22,122 nucleotides of DNA from CAWIOX01 sp963837775 (GTDB taxonomy: Bacteria; Pseudomonadota; Gammaproteobacteria; Burkholderiales; Burkholderiaceae_D), in contig CAWIOX010000037.1 of assembly GCA_963837775.1 (NCBI GenBank), positions 1-22,122 of the forward strand. Direction: 5' to 3'. Both the position numbers and the translations under genes were made by a program. Of this stretch, positions 9,711 to 17,044 are shown piece by piece. The notes under the pieces are model-generated. The model was given only the letters and a program-made list of their open reading frames with translations, did not search any database and was not told the DNA's origin. Each line of letters opens with the position of its first letter. Position 1 is the stretch's first letter.

Positions 9711-9806
9711 TAATTCAATTTATAGGGGAGTATCAATAAAAACACTGAGTCTGCCGCACGGTTTCATTGGGTGTTTGTAAATACACGGTGCAGTATGTTT
9801 TGTGCC
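9711..9806 (+). repeat. Interspersed repeat family A, copy 2
   Basis: Contains AATTCAATTTATAGGGGAG, TATCAATAAAAACACT, CTGCCGCACGGTTTCATTGG and GTGTTTGTAAATACACGG in the common order and spacing. It is directly followed by a Rieske gene remnant on the minus strand. Confidence 0.92.
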
Positions 9807-9965
9807 GGATGCGACCCGCAGCGGGAAGACAGCGGCATCTTCACAGGCCGGCACTGCCAATATTTTGCCGCTCTTGATCGAGAAGCGTGCGGCGTGGCGC
9901 GGGCAGATGATTTCCTCGCCTTTGCGCGTACCGCCGGTCAGGTTGCCGCGGTCGGGACCGCTACC
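9807..9965 (-). pseudogene. Rieske ferredoxin remnant, central part
   Basis: The minus strand reads GNLTGGTRKGEEIICPRHAA, RFSIKSGKILAVPACEDAA and VFPLRVASG, matching the centre of the intact Rieske protein at 19758-20078 (LTGGEREGEEIICPRHGARF). The second iron-sulfur ligand pair (C-P-R-H) is present, but the first (CTHDGG) and the N-terminus are gone. The frame runs on into repeat copy 2, so the normal C-terminus is lost as well. Confidence 0.8.
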
Positions 9966-10217
9966 ATGCGCCGCGTTGTCGGCTCGCCGGACCAAGCTAG
10001 TGTGTGCTGTCGTACAGACGGCGAACATGGCGTCGTCTATAAATTGTCTGCATTGTTGTTAATAAGGTTTCGTGGCGCATTGCAAGGCATGCCGTTTGTG
10101 TTTTGCGGGATTGCGCAAGGTGTTTAACAAGGACCGTCGTCCCTGCCTCCGCTACACCTCTCCACGTTGCGTCAGAACATCTCACTAACGGGGGCTTAAT
10201 CAACACAGGAGCTACAC
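9966..10217. other. Noncoding stretch before the paralogue operon
   Basis: About 250 bp without a convincing gene. It must hold the promoter for the operon starting at 10218; the only clear site is the CAGGAG ribosome binding site near 10206-10211. Confidence 0.4.
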
Positions 10218-10811
10218 ATGGGTACGTTAGACACACAAACATGGATCATTCTGGCCGGCGTAATTGTCCTTGCATTGATTGCACTTGCGGCATGGTTCTT
10301 CTACCAAAAAAAGCAATCTCATCGACTGCAGCAACGCTTCGGACCGGAATACGGCCGAACCGTGAATGAATTCGGAAGCCGTGACAAGGCCGAATCCGAA
10401 CTCAAGGCGCGCGAAAGCCGGGTTGAACACCTCAATATCGTACCTTTGGCGCCGCCTGAAGCCGCCAGGTTCAGTCAGGCCTGGGCAGTTTTACAGGGCC
10501 GCTTCGTCGATAACCCCAAGGGTGTCGTCGTCCAGGCGGACCAGTTGGTGCGTGAGCTGATGCTGAAACGCGGCTACCCGATGGGAGATTTTGAGCGCCG
10601 TGCGGCCGACATCTCAGTCGATCACCCGGCCGTTGTCGAGCATTACCGGGCGGCGCAGGCCATCGCGGTGCGCGATGAGCGCGGCGAAGCCGACACTGAG
10701 GAGTTGCGCAAAGCGGTAGTGCATTACCGCGTCCTTTTCGATGAATTGCTCGAGGTAAGAGTCGTTAAACCAGCAGTTATGCCAGTAAGCCAAACGGAGG
10801 TGCGATCATGA
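10218..10811 (+). CDS. Single-TM membrane protein of unknown function, first of a paralogous pair
   Basis: 197 residues. One membrane helix near the N-terminus (IILAGVIVLALIALAAWFFY, residues about 10-29) is followed by a basic stretch and a soluble domain, predicted cytoplasmic from the KK and R residues after the helix. The soluble domain has a signature seen in many bacteria: FSQAWAVLQGRFVDNPKG, VVVQADQLVRELMLKRGYP, DFERRAADISVDHP, VVEHYRAAQAI and ELRKAVVHYRVLFDELLEV. I know the motif but no function. The gene has a good CAGGAG site and overlaps the next gene by 4 bases (ATGA), indicating translational coupling. The next gene carries a shorter version of the same domain. Confidence 0.85.
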   Translation: MGTLDTQTWIILAGVIVLALIALAAWFFYQKKQSHRLQQRFGPEYGRTVNEFGSRDKAESELKARESRVEHLNIVPLAPPEAARFSQAWAVLQGRFVDNPKGVVVQADQLVRELMLKRGYPMGDFERRAADISVDHPAVVEHYRAAQAIAVRDERGEADTEELRKAVVHYRVLFDELLEVRVVKPAVMPVSQTEVRS

Positions 10812-11227
10812 ACGGAGAACCAGAGGAAAGAAGCCTGACTACGGCAGATTTTGCAGCCGCAGCGGAGATGCCGACTGTACAACGAGAGTTTAATCAAGCT
10901 ATCCAGGAACCAGTGATCGAAAATCAAAACCCCGCTGTCATGGGTGAAGATGCGCAGCTCGCCCCGCTCTTTTTACCGGATGTGGACAAAGATTTTCGTT
11001 CGCGCTGGGATGCCGTTCAAAGAAGTTTTGTCGATGACCCGAGGCAGGCTGTCCGGCAAGGGGATGAGCTTGTGGCCCAGGTCATGAAGAGCTTGGCGGA
11101 AACATTCTCCAATGAGCGCGTCAAGCTTGAAGCGCAGTTGGACCAAACAGACAAGGCGTCCACAGAAAATTTACGCGTTGCGCTGCGCCGTTATCGCTCG
11201 TTTTTTGAGCGCCTGCTGTCTCTTTAG
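10808..11227 (+). CDS. Soluble paralogue of the preceding gene
   Basis: 139 residues, no signal peptide or membrane helix. Residues about 60-139 repeat the domain of the upstream protein: FRSRWDAVQRSFVDDPRQAV, RQGDELVAQVMKSLAETFSN and ENLRVALRRYRSFFERLL align with FSQAWAVLQGRFVDNPKGVV and ELRKAVVHYRVLFDELL. It lacks the central VDHP / VEHYRAAQAI block. The N-terminal 55 residues are acidic and probably disordered. The ATGA overlap with the upstream gene suggests equal expression and perhaps a hetero-oligomer of a membrane and a soluble paralogue. Function unknown. Confidence 0.85.
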   Translation: MNGEPEERSLTTADFAAAAEMPTVQREFNQAIQEPVIENQNPAVMGEDAQLAPLFLPDVDKDFRSRWDAVQRSFVDDPRQAVRQGDELVAQVMKSLAETFSNERVKLEAQLDQTDKASTENLRVALRRYRSFFERLLSL

Positions 11228-11275
11228 CGTGGCGTCTTGAACGGGCGAAATGCCTGCGGCAGATCGGGATGGCAG

Positions 11276-11294
11276 GGCCGGCCGATTGCCGGCC
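11276..11294. terminator. Perfect GC-rich hairpin after the paralogue operon
   Basis: GGCCGGC / GCCGGCC around CGATT, about 50 bp past the operon stop. There is no T-run. The same GGCCGATTGCCGGCC core occurs in the left arm of the large repeat near 17262 and 19510, so this may be a repeat relic rather than a dedicated terminator. Confidence 0.45.
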
Positions 11295-11318
11295 TGATCG
11301 GACACGCCGAATCAAATG

Positions 11319-11384
11319 CCTGAAGTGAATTGGATTGGAATCAGGCTGGCGATTCGCGGTGGTTTGGAATGGCCGGCATCGACC
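11319..11384 (+). repeat. 66-bp repeat family B, copy 1
   Basis: Aligned by eye without gaps to 12865-12930, about 56 of 66 bases identical, including GTGGTTTGGAATGGC. It lies between the paralogue operon and the LysE gene. Confidence 0.75.
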
Positions 11385-11438
11385 ATCAAACGGGCCCGGT
11401 AAATGACAGCCATCTTGCAAATGTTATTTTTGATCGGT

Positions 11439-12056
11439 TCAGCGAACAATGCCAACTACCTGCCACACCGCAAATCCGAGAAGGAACAGGCCGGCAACCC
11501 GATTGATTGTTCGCATGACGCGTTGATCGATCTTGCGACGCACCACCGAAACACCCAGTGTCAGCATCAGCCACCAAAGTGCCGAGCCGGACAATATGCC
11601 TAACAGCATGATGCCGGCGGTGCCGGGCGCAGCAGCCACAGTGCCGCCTATGGAGGCAAATACTGCGACAAACGACAGGATGGTCATAGGATTGGTCAGC
11701 GTCAATGCGAACACCGTTGCGAAGGCTCGGCCAGTCTGTAATGCGTCGGGCGCCGCCGGCGCCTTGTCTGCAGGGGCGCTGCGTAACATCTGAACGCCCA
11801 TCCAGCTCAGGAACAAGGCCCCGCAAATGGCCAGCGGCGTGGCAAGCCTGACGAAAAACTGCGTAATCGCGATCAGCCCGAAAGCGCCGATAGCGCCATA
11901 CACGCCGTCCGCCGCGGCCGCCCCGAGACCGCTCACAAAGCCGATACGCGCGCCGTGCGCCAGCGTGCGCTGAATGCATAGCAAGCCGATCGGCCCGACA
12001 GGCGCGGCGATCGACAGGCCGATCAGAACCGCCTTTAAAAATAGCACTTTATCCAC
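11439..12056 (-). CDS. LysE/RhtB-family amino acid exporter
   Basis: 205-residue inner-membrane protein with about six hydrophobic segments. The family signature is at the N-terminus: IAAPVGPIGLLCIQRTLAHG, then GLGAAAADGVYGAIG; the central LTLTNPMTILSFVAVF also matches LysE members. These proteins export amino acids or related metabolites by proton exchange. The start is GTG at 12054-12056, with AGGGA upstream. It is divergent from the Lrp/AsnC regulator at 12206, a classic exporter/regulator pair in which the regulator senses an amino acid and turns on export. Confidence 0.9.
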   Translation of the reverse strand: MDKVLFLKAVLIGLSIAAPVGPIGLLCIQRTLAHGARIGFVSGLGAAAADGVYGAIGAFGLIAITQFFVRLATPLAICGALFLSWMGVQMLRSAPADKAPAAPDALQTGRAFATVFALTLTNPMTILSFVAVFASIGGTVAAAPGTAGIMLLGILSGSALWWLMLTLGVSVVRRKIDQRVMRTINRVAGLFLLGFAVWQVVGIVR

Positions 12057-12168
12057 TTCGATCCCTTTGAATGCTTGGACGCATCGCCCAAGTCACATGT
12101 CAGCACGCGCTGGTTCACCCTGGGAAACATTATGCCTAGCGGCGCCAAACGCTTGAATGGCAAAAATC

Positions 12169-12220
12169 AGGTGAAACTGGTAAATTTCATTAACTATTTT
12201 CGTCAATGTCAATTTCACCT
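12169..12220. promoter_or_regulatory. Candidate Lrp operator in the lysE/lrp divergent region
   Basis: AGGTGAAA at 12169-12176 and its exact inverse TTTCACCT at 12213-12220 are 44 bp apart, about four helical turns, in an AT-rich stretch, as would suit an Lrp octamer binding two sites on one face. If the regulator starts at 12206 the right half-site lies inside its coding region; if it starts at the in-frame ATG at 12227, it lies upstream. Confidence 0.4.
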
Positions 12221-12676
12221 TATTTTATGAATATCGATTCCAAAGCAGGCAAAATCCTTGCCGCTATCCAGCGTGACGGCCGTATCTCCTTGAAAGCCTT
12301 GGCCGACGAGTGCGGCCTTTCGCTGCCGGCCACATCGGAACGCCTGAAGCGGCTCGAAGAATCGGGTGTCGTCACTGGCTACCGGGCCGAAGTCAATGCC
12401 AGCGCGGTAGGCTACGGCGTGATGGCTATCGTCGGCATGACCACGCCCCAAACCTACAAGGCGAAACTCATCACGATGCTGCAATCAATGCCGGAAGTGC
12501 TCGAATGCCTGCACGTCACCGGGCAAGATTCCTTTCTGTTGCGCGTACTAACGAAGGACATCAGCCACCTCGAACGCTTTGTCGGCAGCATCAACCATTA
12601 CGGTGAAACGCGCACCTCAATCGTGATGTCTGCGCCGATTCCATTGCGCCCCATTTCGCTACTGCCAATGGAGTGA
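12206..12676 (+). CDS. Lrp/AsnC-family transcriptional regulator
   Basis: 156 residues: N-terminal helix-turn-helix (DSKAGKILAAIQRDGRISLK, ALADECGLSLPATSERLKRL) and C-terminal RAM ligand domain (GYGVMAIVGMTT, VLECLHVTGQDSFLLRVLTK, GETRTSIVMSAP). Such proteins bind amino acids and form dimers to octamers. No good ribosome binding site precedes the first ATG; an in-frame ATG at 12227 (MNIDSKAGKI) is an equally plausible start and would match the usual family N-terminus better. Its divergent neighbour is a LysE-type exporter, so it probably activates amino acid export. Confidence 0.92.
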   Translation: MSISPYFMNIDSKAGKILAAIQRDGRISLKALADECGLSLPATSERLKRLEESGVVTGYRAEVNASAVGYGVMAIVGMTTPQTYKAKLITMLQSMPEVLECLHVTGQDSFLLRVLTKDISHLERFVGSINHYGETRTSIVMSAPIPLRPISLLPME

Positions 12677-12746
12677 CCTATCCGGATTAACGCGGGGCAT
12701 CGGCTAAATTCGACACCGTCACGCCAGCCACCGGCACACCCCGATT

Positions 12747-12840
12747 AATTCAATTTATGGGGGAGTATCAATCAAAATACCCATCCTGCCGCACGGATTC
12801 ATTGGGTGCCTATAAATACACGGTGCAGTATGTTTTTGGC
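12747..12840 (+). repeat. Interspersed repeat family A, copy 3
   Basis: AATTCAATTTATGGGGGAG, TATCAATCAAAATACCCATC, CTGCCGCACGGATTCATTGG and TATAAATACACGG are in the common order. The flank to the right is too diverged to say whether a Rieske remnant was once there; a 66-bp family B repeat follows instead. Confidence 0.92.
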
Positions 12841-12864
12841 AAAAAACGGCCCGCAACTGGCGTA

Positions 12865-12930
12865 CCTGACGTGAATTGGCGTGGAATGAAGCTGGCGGTT
12901 CGTGGTGGTTTGGAATGGCTGATATCGACC
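12865..12930 (+). repeat. 66-bp repeat family B, copy 2
   Basis: Second copy of the sequence at 11319-11384, same orientation. Here it directly follows repeat family A copy 3. The two copies bracket the LysE/Lrp exporter-regulator pair. Confidence 0.75.
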
Positions 12931-13320
12931 CTGAGCCGTCGCTCGCTTCGTCCCTCGCTTCATCCGTAATCTGGCGGAGACTGATCCGAGCCAGCCGCAA
13001 CCGGCCTCGAGATCAGTAGCTGTGCTTGCGGCCATGCACAACCCGATCCAACCGTACCCCCAAAAAGACGCTGTGCGGCTCGTTATGATGGCCAATAGCA
13101 CGACTTGGAGGAATCGCTCAAAGGCAAGCAAGATCGTACAGGCCACACTCCGAGTGTGACCCGATAAACCCAATCTGACGTTTTGCGGACGAACAAATCT
13201 CTCCGCAGCAAACGTACAAAACTTCAGATCGGTGGCAGCCTAGCCGCAGGGTGCCTGGGACCGGCAAAAGCATGGACTGCGACAGCGATATTGTCGTGAG
13301 ATCGATCGGACGGGCGCGCG
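12931..13320. other. Noncoding stretch
   Basis: About 390 bp without a credible gene. The only clear structure is a perfect palindrome CACACTC-C-GAGTGTG at 13144-13158. Its purpose is unclear. Confidence 0.4.
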
Positions 13321-13611
13321 CTATTTGATCTGAACCATGACCTCACCTTCCGTGACGACCGGCGGGTTCGCGTTGGTATTCGAGGCATTTTTCTGGATCC
13401 AGTCGCGCGCGACTTTCAAGCTCTCGTCGGTGCCTGCCTTATCCGTGCAAACAGTCACCGACATGCCGCCATCACCACTACGTAGCAGTGTGTAGCTTAC
13501 GAGGCCAGACACTTTCCGGAGGGTGGCTTCGACGTCGGCCTTGCGCTCTTCTAAAACATCGAAAAGCTGCTTTGCGCCAGCACCCGAGTAGGTTCTTACA
13601 ACCGCATACAT
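13321..13611 (-). CDS. Small dimeric alpha/beta-barrel-type protein
   Basis: 96 residues, start well supported by AAGGAG 7 bases upstream of the ATG at 13609-13611. The order MYAVVRTYSGAGAKQLFDVL, VSGLVSYTLLRSGDGGMSV and TDKAGTDESLKVARDWIQ resembles the antibiotic biosynthesis monooxygenase / dimeric ferredoxin-like barrel folds, but no catalytic residue is diagnostic. It lies 59 bp downstream of the DUF3303-like gene on the same strand and is probably co-transcribed. Role unknown. Confidence 0.75.
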   Translation of the reverse strand: MYAVVRTYSGAGAKQLFDVLEERKADVEATLRKVSGLVSYTLLRSGDGGMSVTVCTDKAGTDESLKVARDWIQKNASNTNANPPVVTEGEVMVQIK

Positions 13612-13670
13612 ATTAATCTCCTTTGTGAGTTACCGTCCTAATGCCAATCCAGATCCGCTGATGGCCGCTA

Positions 13671-13985
13671 TCACTTGGGTTTCAGTCCATCTCGCCAGGA
13701 AATAGCCTCGAGTTCGACGCGAACAGCGTCCTCGACGGGAATCACGGGTCGCGCCTGGAATTCAAAAGCAGGGAAGGTCGAGCATGCCTTGTGAACGGCC
13801 AACGGATCGTCGCAGTCCACCAACATGTGCCCGCCCCACTCGCCGACCCGCACAACGAACAACTCGATCTTGAAATTGGCGGGCGCCGTCCATTGCGTGA
13901 AAACCTCCAGTATTCGCTTCTGGGCATTCTCGTACTCCGCAGGCGAGCCTTGCGGACGTTCGAACCAGCTGATCATGTACTTCAT
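13671..13985 (-). CDS. DUF3303-like small protein
   Basis: 104 residues. The start at 13985 (MKYMISWFERP) is preferred over an ATG two codons earlier because GGAG then lies 7 bases upstream. The sequence has the DUF3303 outline: MISW near the start, ILEVFTQWTAPANFKIELFV, then the conserved G-x-L-V-x-x-D-D-P segment seen here as GGHMLVDCDDPLAVHKACS and a final FEFQARPVIPVEDAV. DUF3303 proteins are single-domain alpha/beta-barrel proteins of unknown role. It is the first gene of a probable two-gene unit with 13321-13611. Confidence 0.75.
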   Translation of the reverse strand: MKYMISWFERPQGSPAEYENAQKRILEVFTQWTAPANFKIELFVVRVGEWGGHMLVDCDDPLAVHKACSTFPAFEFQARPVIPVEDAVRVELEAISWRDGLKPK

Positions 13986-14355
13986 CGGCATTCTCCATTA
14001 TTGAGTTGATGTCATCGGAACGGTAGTCGTTTAAACGGGCTAACATTCGAAATCACCGAACTTGCGCCGCTTTCCGTGCAGGTTGCCCCGTTGGACGTGG
14101 GACGAGGCTCTTGCCAGCGCATTTATTCAACATAGCTGGTCGCCGACAGCATTCAAGTGAAATGTAACGGCCACCGGCAGCTTGTGGCCGATTGCCGATT
14201 GTCACCGATTCAGGAGTTTCGACCTGACCGGACACGCAGTTAAATTTGGGTTGGTACACGTGAAATGCTCCCGGAGCAATTCCCATCGCGGTACTGGTAG
14301 CGCAGAAATCCGATCGCAGTCTTGGCCAGTCACGCCGGCCATCTGCACACCCAAT
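13986..14355. other. Noncoding stretch with diverged left arm of the large repeat
   Basis: No gene seen. From about 14187 (GGCCGATTGCCGATTGTCAC, then GATTCAGGAGTTTCGACC) to 14355 it is a diverged version of the left arm that precedes repeat copies 5 and 6 (GGCCGATTGCCGGCC, GATTCAGGCGTTTCGACC). The stretch therefore belongs to the same repeat unit as copy 4, directly to its right. Confidence 0.6.
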
Positions 14356-14450
14356 AATTCAATTTGTAGGGGAGTATCAATCAAAACACCCATCCTGCCG
14401 CAGGGTTTCATTGGCTGTTTATAAATACACGCCGCAGTATGTTTTTAGCC
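14356..14450 (+). repeat. Interspersed repeat family A, copy 4
   Basis: AATTCAATTTGTAGGGGAG, TATCAATCAAAACACCCATC, CTGCCGCAGGGTTTCATTGG and TTTATAAATACACGCCGCAG. The hairpin arm is disturbed by one change (TTGGCTGTTT instead of TTGGGTGTTT). It is followed by AAAAATGAGCC and the 3' end of a Rieske gene, as in copy 6. Confidence 0.93.
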
Positions 14451-14470
14451 AAAAATGAGCCTTGGCGTCA

Positions 14471-14553
14471 ATCCCAGCGCGCATCGCGCACCTGAACCAT
14501 GCCGGATTCGATCCGCACCGGGAAGGTGGCGACGTCATCGAACTCGGATGCTG
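14471..14553 (-). pseudogene. Rieske ferredoxin remnant, C-terminal end only
   Basis: The minus strand reads FDDVATFPVRIESGMVQV then RDARWD and a stop, nearly identical to the last 24 residues of the intact Rieske protein at 19758-20078 (YEDVATFPVRIESGMVQV). Similarity stops abruptly upstream of Asp/Phe, just before the end of the solute-binding protein gene. Neither cluster-binding motif remains. Confidence 0.85.
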
Positions 14554-14572
14554 CGGCCCTGATTGTCAGGTC

Positions 14573-15466
14573 TTACAGCGCAGGCTTGTCGCTGAGCGCT
14601 TTGAGGTTGGTCTTGAGTTGCTCGCTCATGGGCAGGTTCAGAATCATGCCTTTAGGAGGAATCGGCGACTCAAACCACTTGGTGTACAGCCTGGTGAATT
14701 CGCCCGACTTCATCAGGCGGGCGATGGTGCCGTCGACCAGCTTCTTGAACTCAGGATCATCTTTGCGCAGCATGCAGCCGTAGGGCTCGACTTGCAGCGC
14801 ATCCCCCACGACTTCGAGCGAGGCCGGATTGTTAGAGTTGGCCATCAGGCCAAACAGCAAGATATCGTCCAGAGCAAGCGCCACGGCGCTGTCGTTTTCA
14901 ACCAGCAGCAAGGCATCGGCATAGTCTTTGCCCAGGATGAACTGCATGTCGAGGTTGTTATCAGCACTGTACTTGCGGATGACCTTCTCGTTAGTGCTGC
15001 CGGCGGTGCTGGCGACCGTTTTTTTAGCCAGGTCGGCGTAGTTTTTGATGCCGGCGGTTTTCTTGGTCAACAAACGCGTGCCGGTGTAGAAATGATTGAT
15101 GGCAAAAGATACATCCTTGCCGCGCGCGGCGTTGTTGGTGGTGGATCCGCACTCCAGGTCGTAAGCGCCATTGACCAGCAATGGAATGCGGTTTTGTGAG
15201 GTCACAGGCATGTAAGCTACTTCAAGGTTTGGTCTTTTGAGCTTCTTGCGCACATCATCAATGATGGCTTCAGTCAGCTCCACCGAAAAGCCCACGGCTT
15301 TGGTGGAGCCTAGCAAATAACTGAAAGGTACTGCTGCTTCGCGGTAAGACACGGTGATCTTGTTGCTGTCGGCAACCTTTTTCAGTGTCTGCGCGCCGAC
15401 AGCCGATGTGATGGCAGCCAGGCCTGCGGCGAGCAGCGCGGCAGTCAAGAGGTTTGAGGTTTTCAT
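14573..15466 (-). CDS. Periplasmic amino-acid-binding protein of an ABC transporter (family 3 solute-binding)
   Basis: 297 residues. The start at 15466 gives the signal peptide MKTSNLLTAALLAAGLAAIT followed by SAVGAQ, with AGGAA upstream. The mature protein is a GltI/AatJ-type glutamate/aspartate binding protein: KITVSYREAAVPFSYL, GFSVELTEAIIDDV, YDLECGSTTNNAARGKDVSF, NHFYTGTRLLTKK, VASTAGSTNEKVIRKY and YGCMLRKDDPEFKKLVDG. TNNAARGKDVSFA contains the usual ligand-carboxylate arginine. No permease or ATPase gene is adjacent, so it is an orphan receptor here; its 3' side directly borders a Rieske remnant and repeat copy 4, suggesting the rest of an operon was displaced. Confidence 0.9.
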   Translation of the reverse strand: MKTSNLLTAALLAAGLAAITSAVGAQTLKKVADSNKITVSYREAAVPFSYLLGSTKAVGFSVELTEAIIDDVRKKLKRPNLEVAYMPVTSQNRIPLLVNGAYDLECGSTTNNAARGKDVSFAINHFYTGTRLLTKKTAGIKNYADLAKKTVASTAGSTNEKVIRKYSADNNLDMQFILGKDYADALLLVENDSAVALALDDILLFGLMANSNNPASLEVVGDALQVEPYGCMLRKDDPEFKKLVDGTIARLMKSGEFTRLYTKWFESPIPPKGMILNLPMSEQLKTNLKALSDKPAL

Positions 15467-15779
15467 GTGTTTCCTTTCGGGGGAGGTAAATGAATAAGGG
15501 ACTATCCTATTCATCGCAGTGGCCTCCAAATTGGTAACAAATCACCATTCATGGCGCATGCCAACGCGTTGAACAGCGTTGGAGCCGCCACTGATGCCGA
15601 CACATTCGCCATACATGAACACCTCATCATCTGCCTTCCGGCTTTTTTAGGCTGAACCATTGTGGATTCAACACATCGGGTCCAAAAAACATCCACCCAA
15701 AATCCACCGCTCAATCTGAATGTATGAGTTTCAAGGCAAGGAGAATTGATTTTTCTCAATCGAGGCCGCGTTCTCGGAC
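15467..15779. other. Noncoding stretch upstream of the solute-binding protein
   Basis: About 310 bp without a credible gene; it contains the promoter of the binding-protein gene. Visible structures are a perfect CCAACGC / GCGTTGG hairpin at 15561-15582 and a short ATTGA / TCAAT stem just past the SRPBCC gene stop. No attC site was found here. Confidence 0.4.
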
Positions 15780-16229
15780 CTACGGCCCTGGAATCTCGGG
15801 TTCGACAAGTGTTGCAAGTTGCGCAAGGGACTCCTGCCACCCGAGGTAGCACATCTCGACGGGAATAATCGCAGGTATTCCTTCTTGCACGATGCTGATC
15901 TCAGTTCCGCAGGACACCTTCGTTAAAACCACCGTCACCTGCATTTCTCCGGGCAAGTTCGGATCGTCGAATTTGTCGGTGTAGCGAATTCGCTCGTGGG
16001 GAACGAGTTCGAGATACTCGCCACCAAACGAGTGACTGTTCCCGGTCGTGAAATTCGTGAACGACATCCGAAAAGTGCCACCAACCTGTGCATCCATATG
16101 GTGAACCTTACATGTGAACCCGTATGGCGGTATCCACTTCGCCATTGCGTCGGCGTCCAGGAACGCCCGATAAACGCGCTCCGGAGGTGCGCGGAGTACA
16201 CGATGCAGTCGTACAGTGCCTGTAGTCAT
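15780..16229 (-). CDS. SRPBCC/AHSA1-family protein, probable integron cassette gene
   Basis: 149 residues with the START-like/AHSA1 fold signature: VRLHRVLRAPPERVYRAFLD, DADAMAKWIPPYGFTCKV, VGGTFRMSFTNFTTGNSHSF, GEYLELVPHERIRYTDKF and YLGWQESLAQLATLVEPEIP. The family binds hydrophobic ligands or, in AHSA1, the Hsp90 chaperone; small bacterial members are mostly of unknown function. An AAGGAGAATCGTAAATG start is clear. Reading in its direction, the gene follows the attC site at 16307-16396, and the first bases after the core (GTTGGGCGTCAAAAT) match those before the SLATT gene, so it looks like a cassette gene. A trailing attC was not found. Confidence 0.88.
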   Translation of the reverse strand: MTTGTVRLHRVLRAPPERVYRAFLDADAMAKWIPPYGFTCKVHHMDAQVGGTFRMSFTNFTTGNSHSFGGEYLELVPHERIRYTDKFDDPNLPGEMQVTVVLTKVSCGTEISIVQEGIPAIIPVEMCYLGWQESLAQLATLVEPEIPGP

Positions 16230-16306
16230 TTACGATTCTCCTTTCACAGTTGGCTCAGCGGAAGACTGGCCTGTCAAACATTGAATGAGCGCTGGCCGAT
16301 TTTGAC

Positions 16307-16396
16307 GCCCAACGTGATGGTGAGCGGCTGGCCGCCCGGAACTAAACAATGAACTGTGCCGTATCCGGCCAGTCCGACTCGAACTAACGGTTATAC
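16307..16396 (-). repeat. attC-like integron recombination site, 90 bp
   Basis: Read on the minus strand: core GTATAAC at one end, GTTGGGC (GTTRRRY) at the other, with arms containing CTGGCCG and its partner (GGACTGGCCGG / GCGGCTGGCCGC). The LysE stop codon TAA lies inside the first core site (GTATAAC), as usual for integron cassettes. The first core deviates from RYYYAAC at one position. No integrase gene is present in the window. Confidence 0.65.
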
Positions 16397-17029
16397 ATTT
16401 CGTCGTTGCTCAAGCGCGAGGCGAACTGCCAATGCGGCCAAGACGAAGCCCATGAAGTAGCGTTGAACCGCGAGCCATGTTGGATTGCGGGAAAACCACG
16501 ACGCAATGCCAGCGGCTGAGAGCGCTATAAGAAGATTGACTGAAAAACTTACGGCAATTTGCGTCAGGCCAAGCACAATGCTCTGAAGAAAGACTGAGCC
16601 ATGCTCTGAGGAAATGAATTGCGGGAGGATGGCGAGATAAAAAATTGCGACTTTCGGGTTGAGCACATTCGTGAGAAAACCCATCGAGAAGAGCTTCGAT
16701 GTTGAATCATTCGGAAGGTCTTTGGCTTCGAAAGGGGATCGGGCACCGGGCCGAATAGCTTGCCATGCCAACCAGAGCAAGTACAGCGCGCCGGCCCATT
16801 TGAGAGTCTCGTAGGCGAGGGGAACAGCGAGGAACAGCGCTGTCAAACCAACGGCAGCCGCAAACATATGCACGAGGAATCCAGCAATCACACCGAATAG
16901 CGAAATGACACCAGCTTTCCGTCCCTGACTGATGGAACGTGAAATCAAGTAAATCATGTTCGGTCCGGGCGTTAACACCATCAGTAAAGCAGCACCTGCG
17001 AACAGAAATAGTTCATTAAGAGGGATCAT
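16391..17029 (-). CDS. LysE-family transporter, probable integron cassette gene
   Basis: 212 residues, about six membrane segments, with the family signature ALLMVLTPGPNMIYLISRSI, SQGRKAGVISLFGVIAGFLV and FLTNVLNPKVAIFYLAILPQ. These are amino acid or metabolite exporters of the inner membrane. AAGGAGACTCTATG gives a clear start. The gene is 15 bases past a core-like GTTATGC (minus strand, 17045-17051) and its stop codon overlaps the attC core at 16390-16396, so it is bounded like a gene cassette. It is only distantly similar to the LysE protein at 11439-12056 and is not a duplicate. LysE-type genes have been found in integron cassettes elsewhere, from general knowledge. Confidence 0.9.
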   Translation of the reverse strand: MIPLNELFLFAGAALLMVLTPGPNMIYLISRSISQGRKAGVISLFGVIAGFLVHMFAAAVGLTALFLAVPLAYETLKWAGALYLLWLAWQAIRPGARSPFEAKDLPNDSTSKLFSMGFLTNVLNPKVAIFYLAILPQFISSEHGSVFLQSIVLGLTQIAVSFSVNLLIALSAAGIASWFSRNPTWLAVQRYFMGFVLAALAVRLALEQRRNV

Positions 17030-17044
17030 AGAGTCTCCTTGAAT

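Noticed and set aside
13144..13158. Perfect CACACTC-C-GAGTGTG palindrome as an operator
   Set aside because: It stands alone in a noncoding stretch with no adjacent promoter-like arrangement or regulator, so a role cannot be supported.
14038..14096. GGCTAAC ... GTTGGAC, 59 bp apart, as a further attC site
   Set aside because: The spacing fits and one core is good, but the other core breaks the consensus and the arms are not complementary, so no attC fold is expected.
14462..15199. Plus-strand frame opposite the solute-binding protein
   Set aside because: Antisense shadow of a clear family member with signal peptide and conserved motifs.
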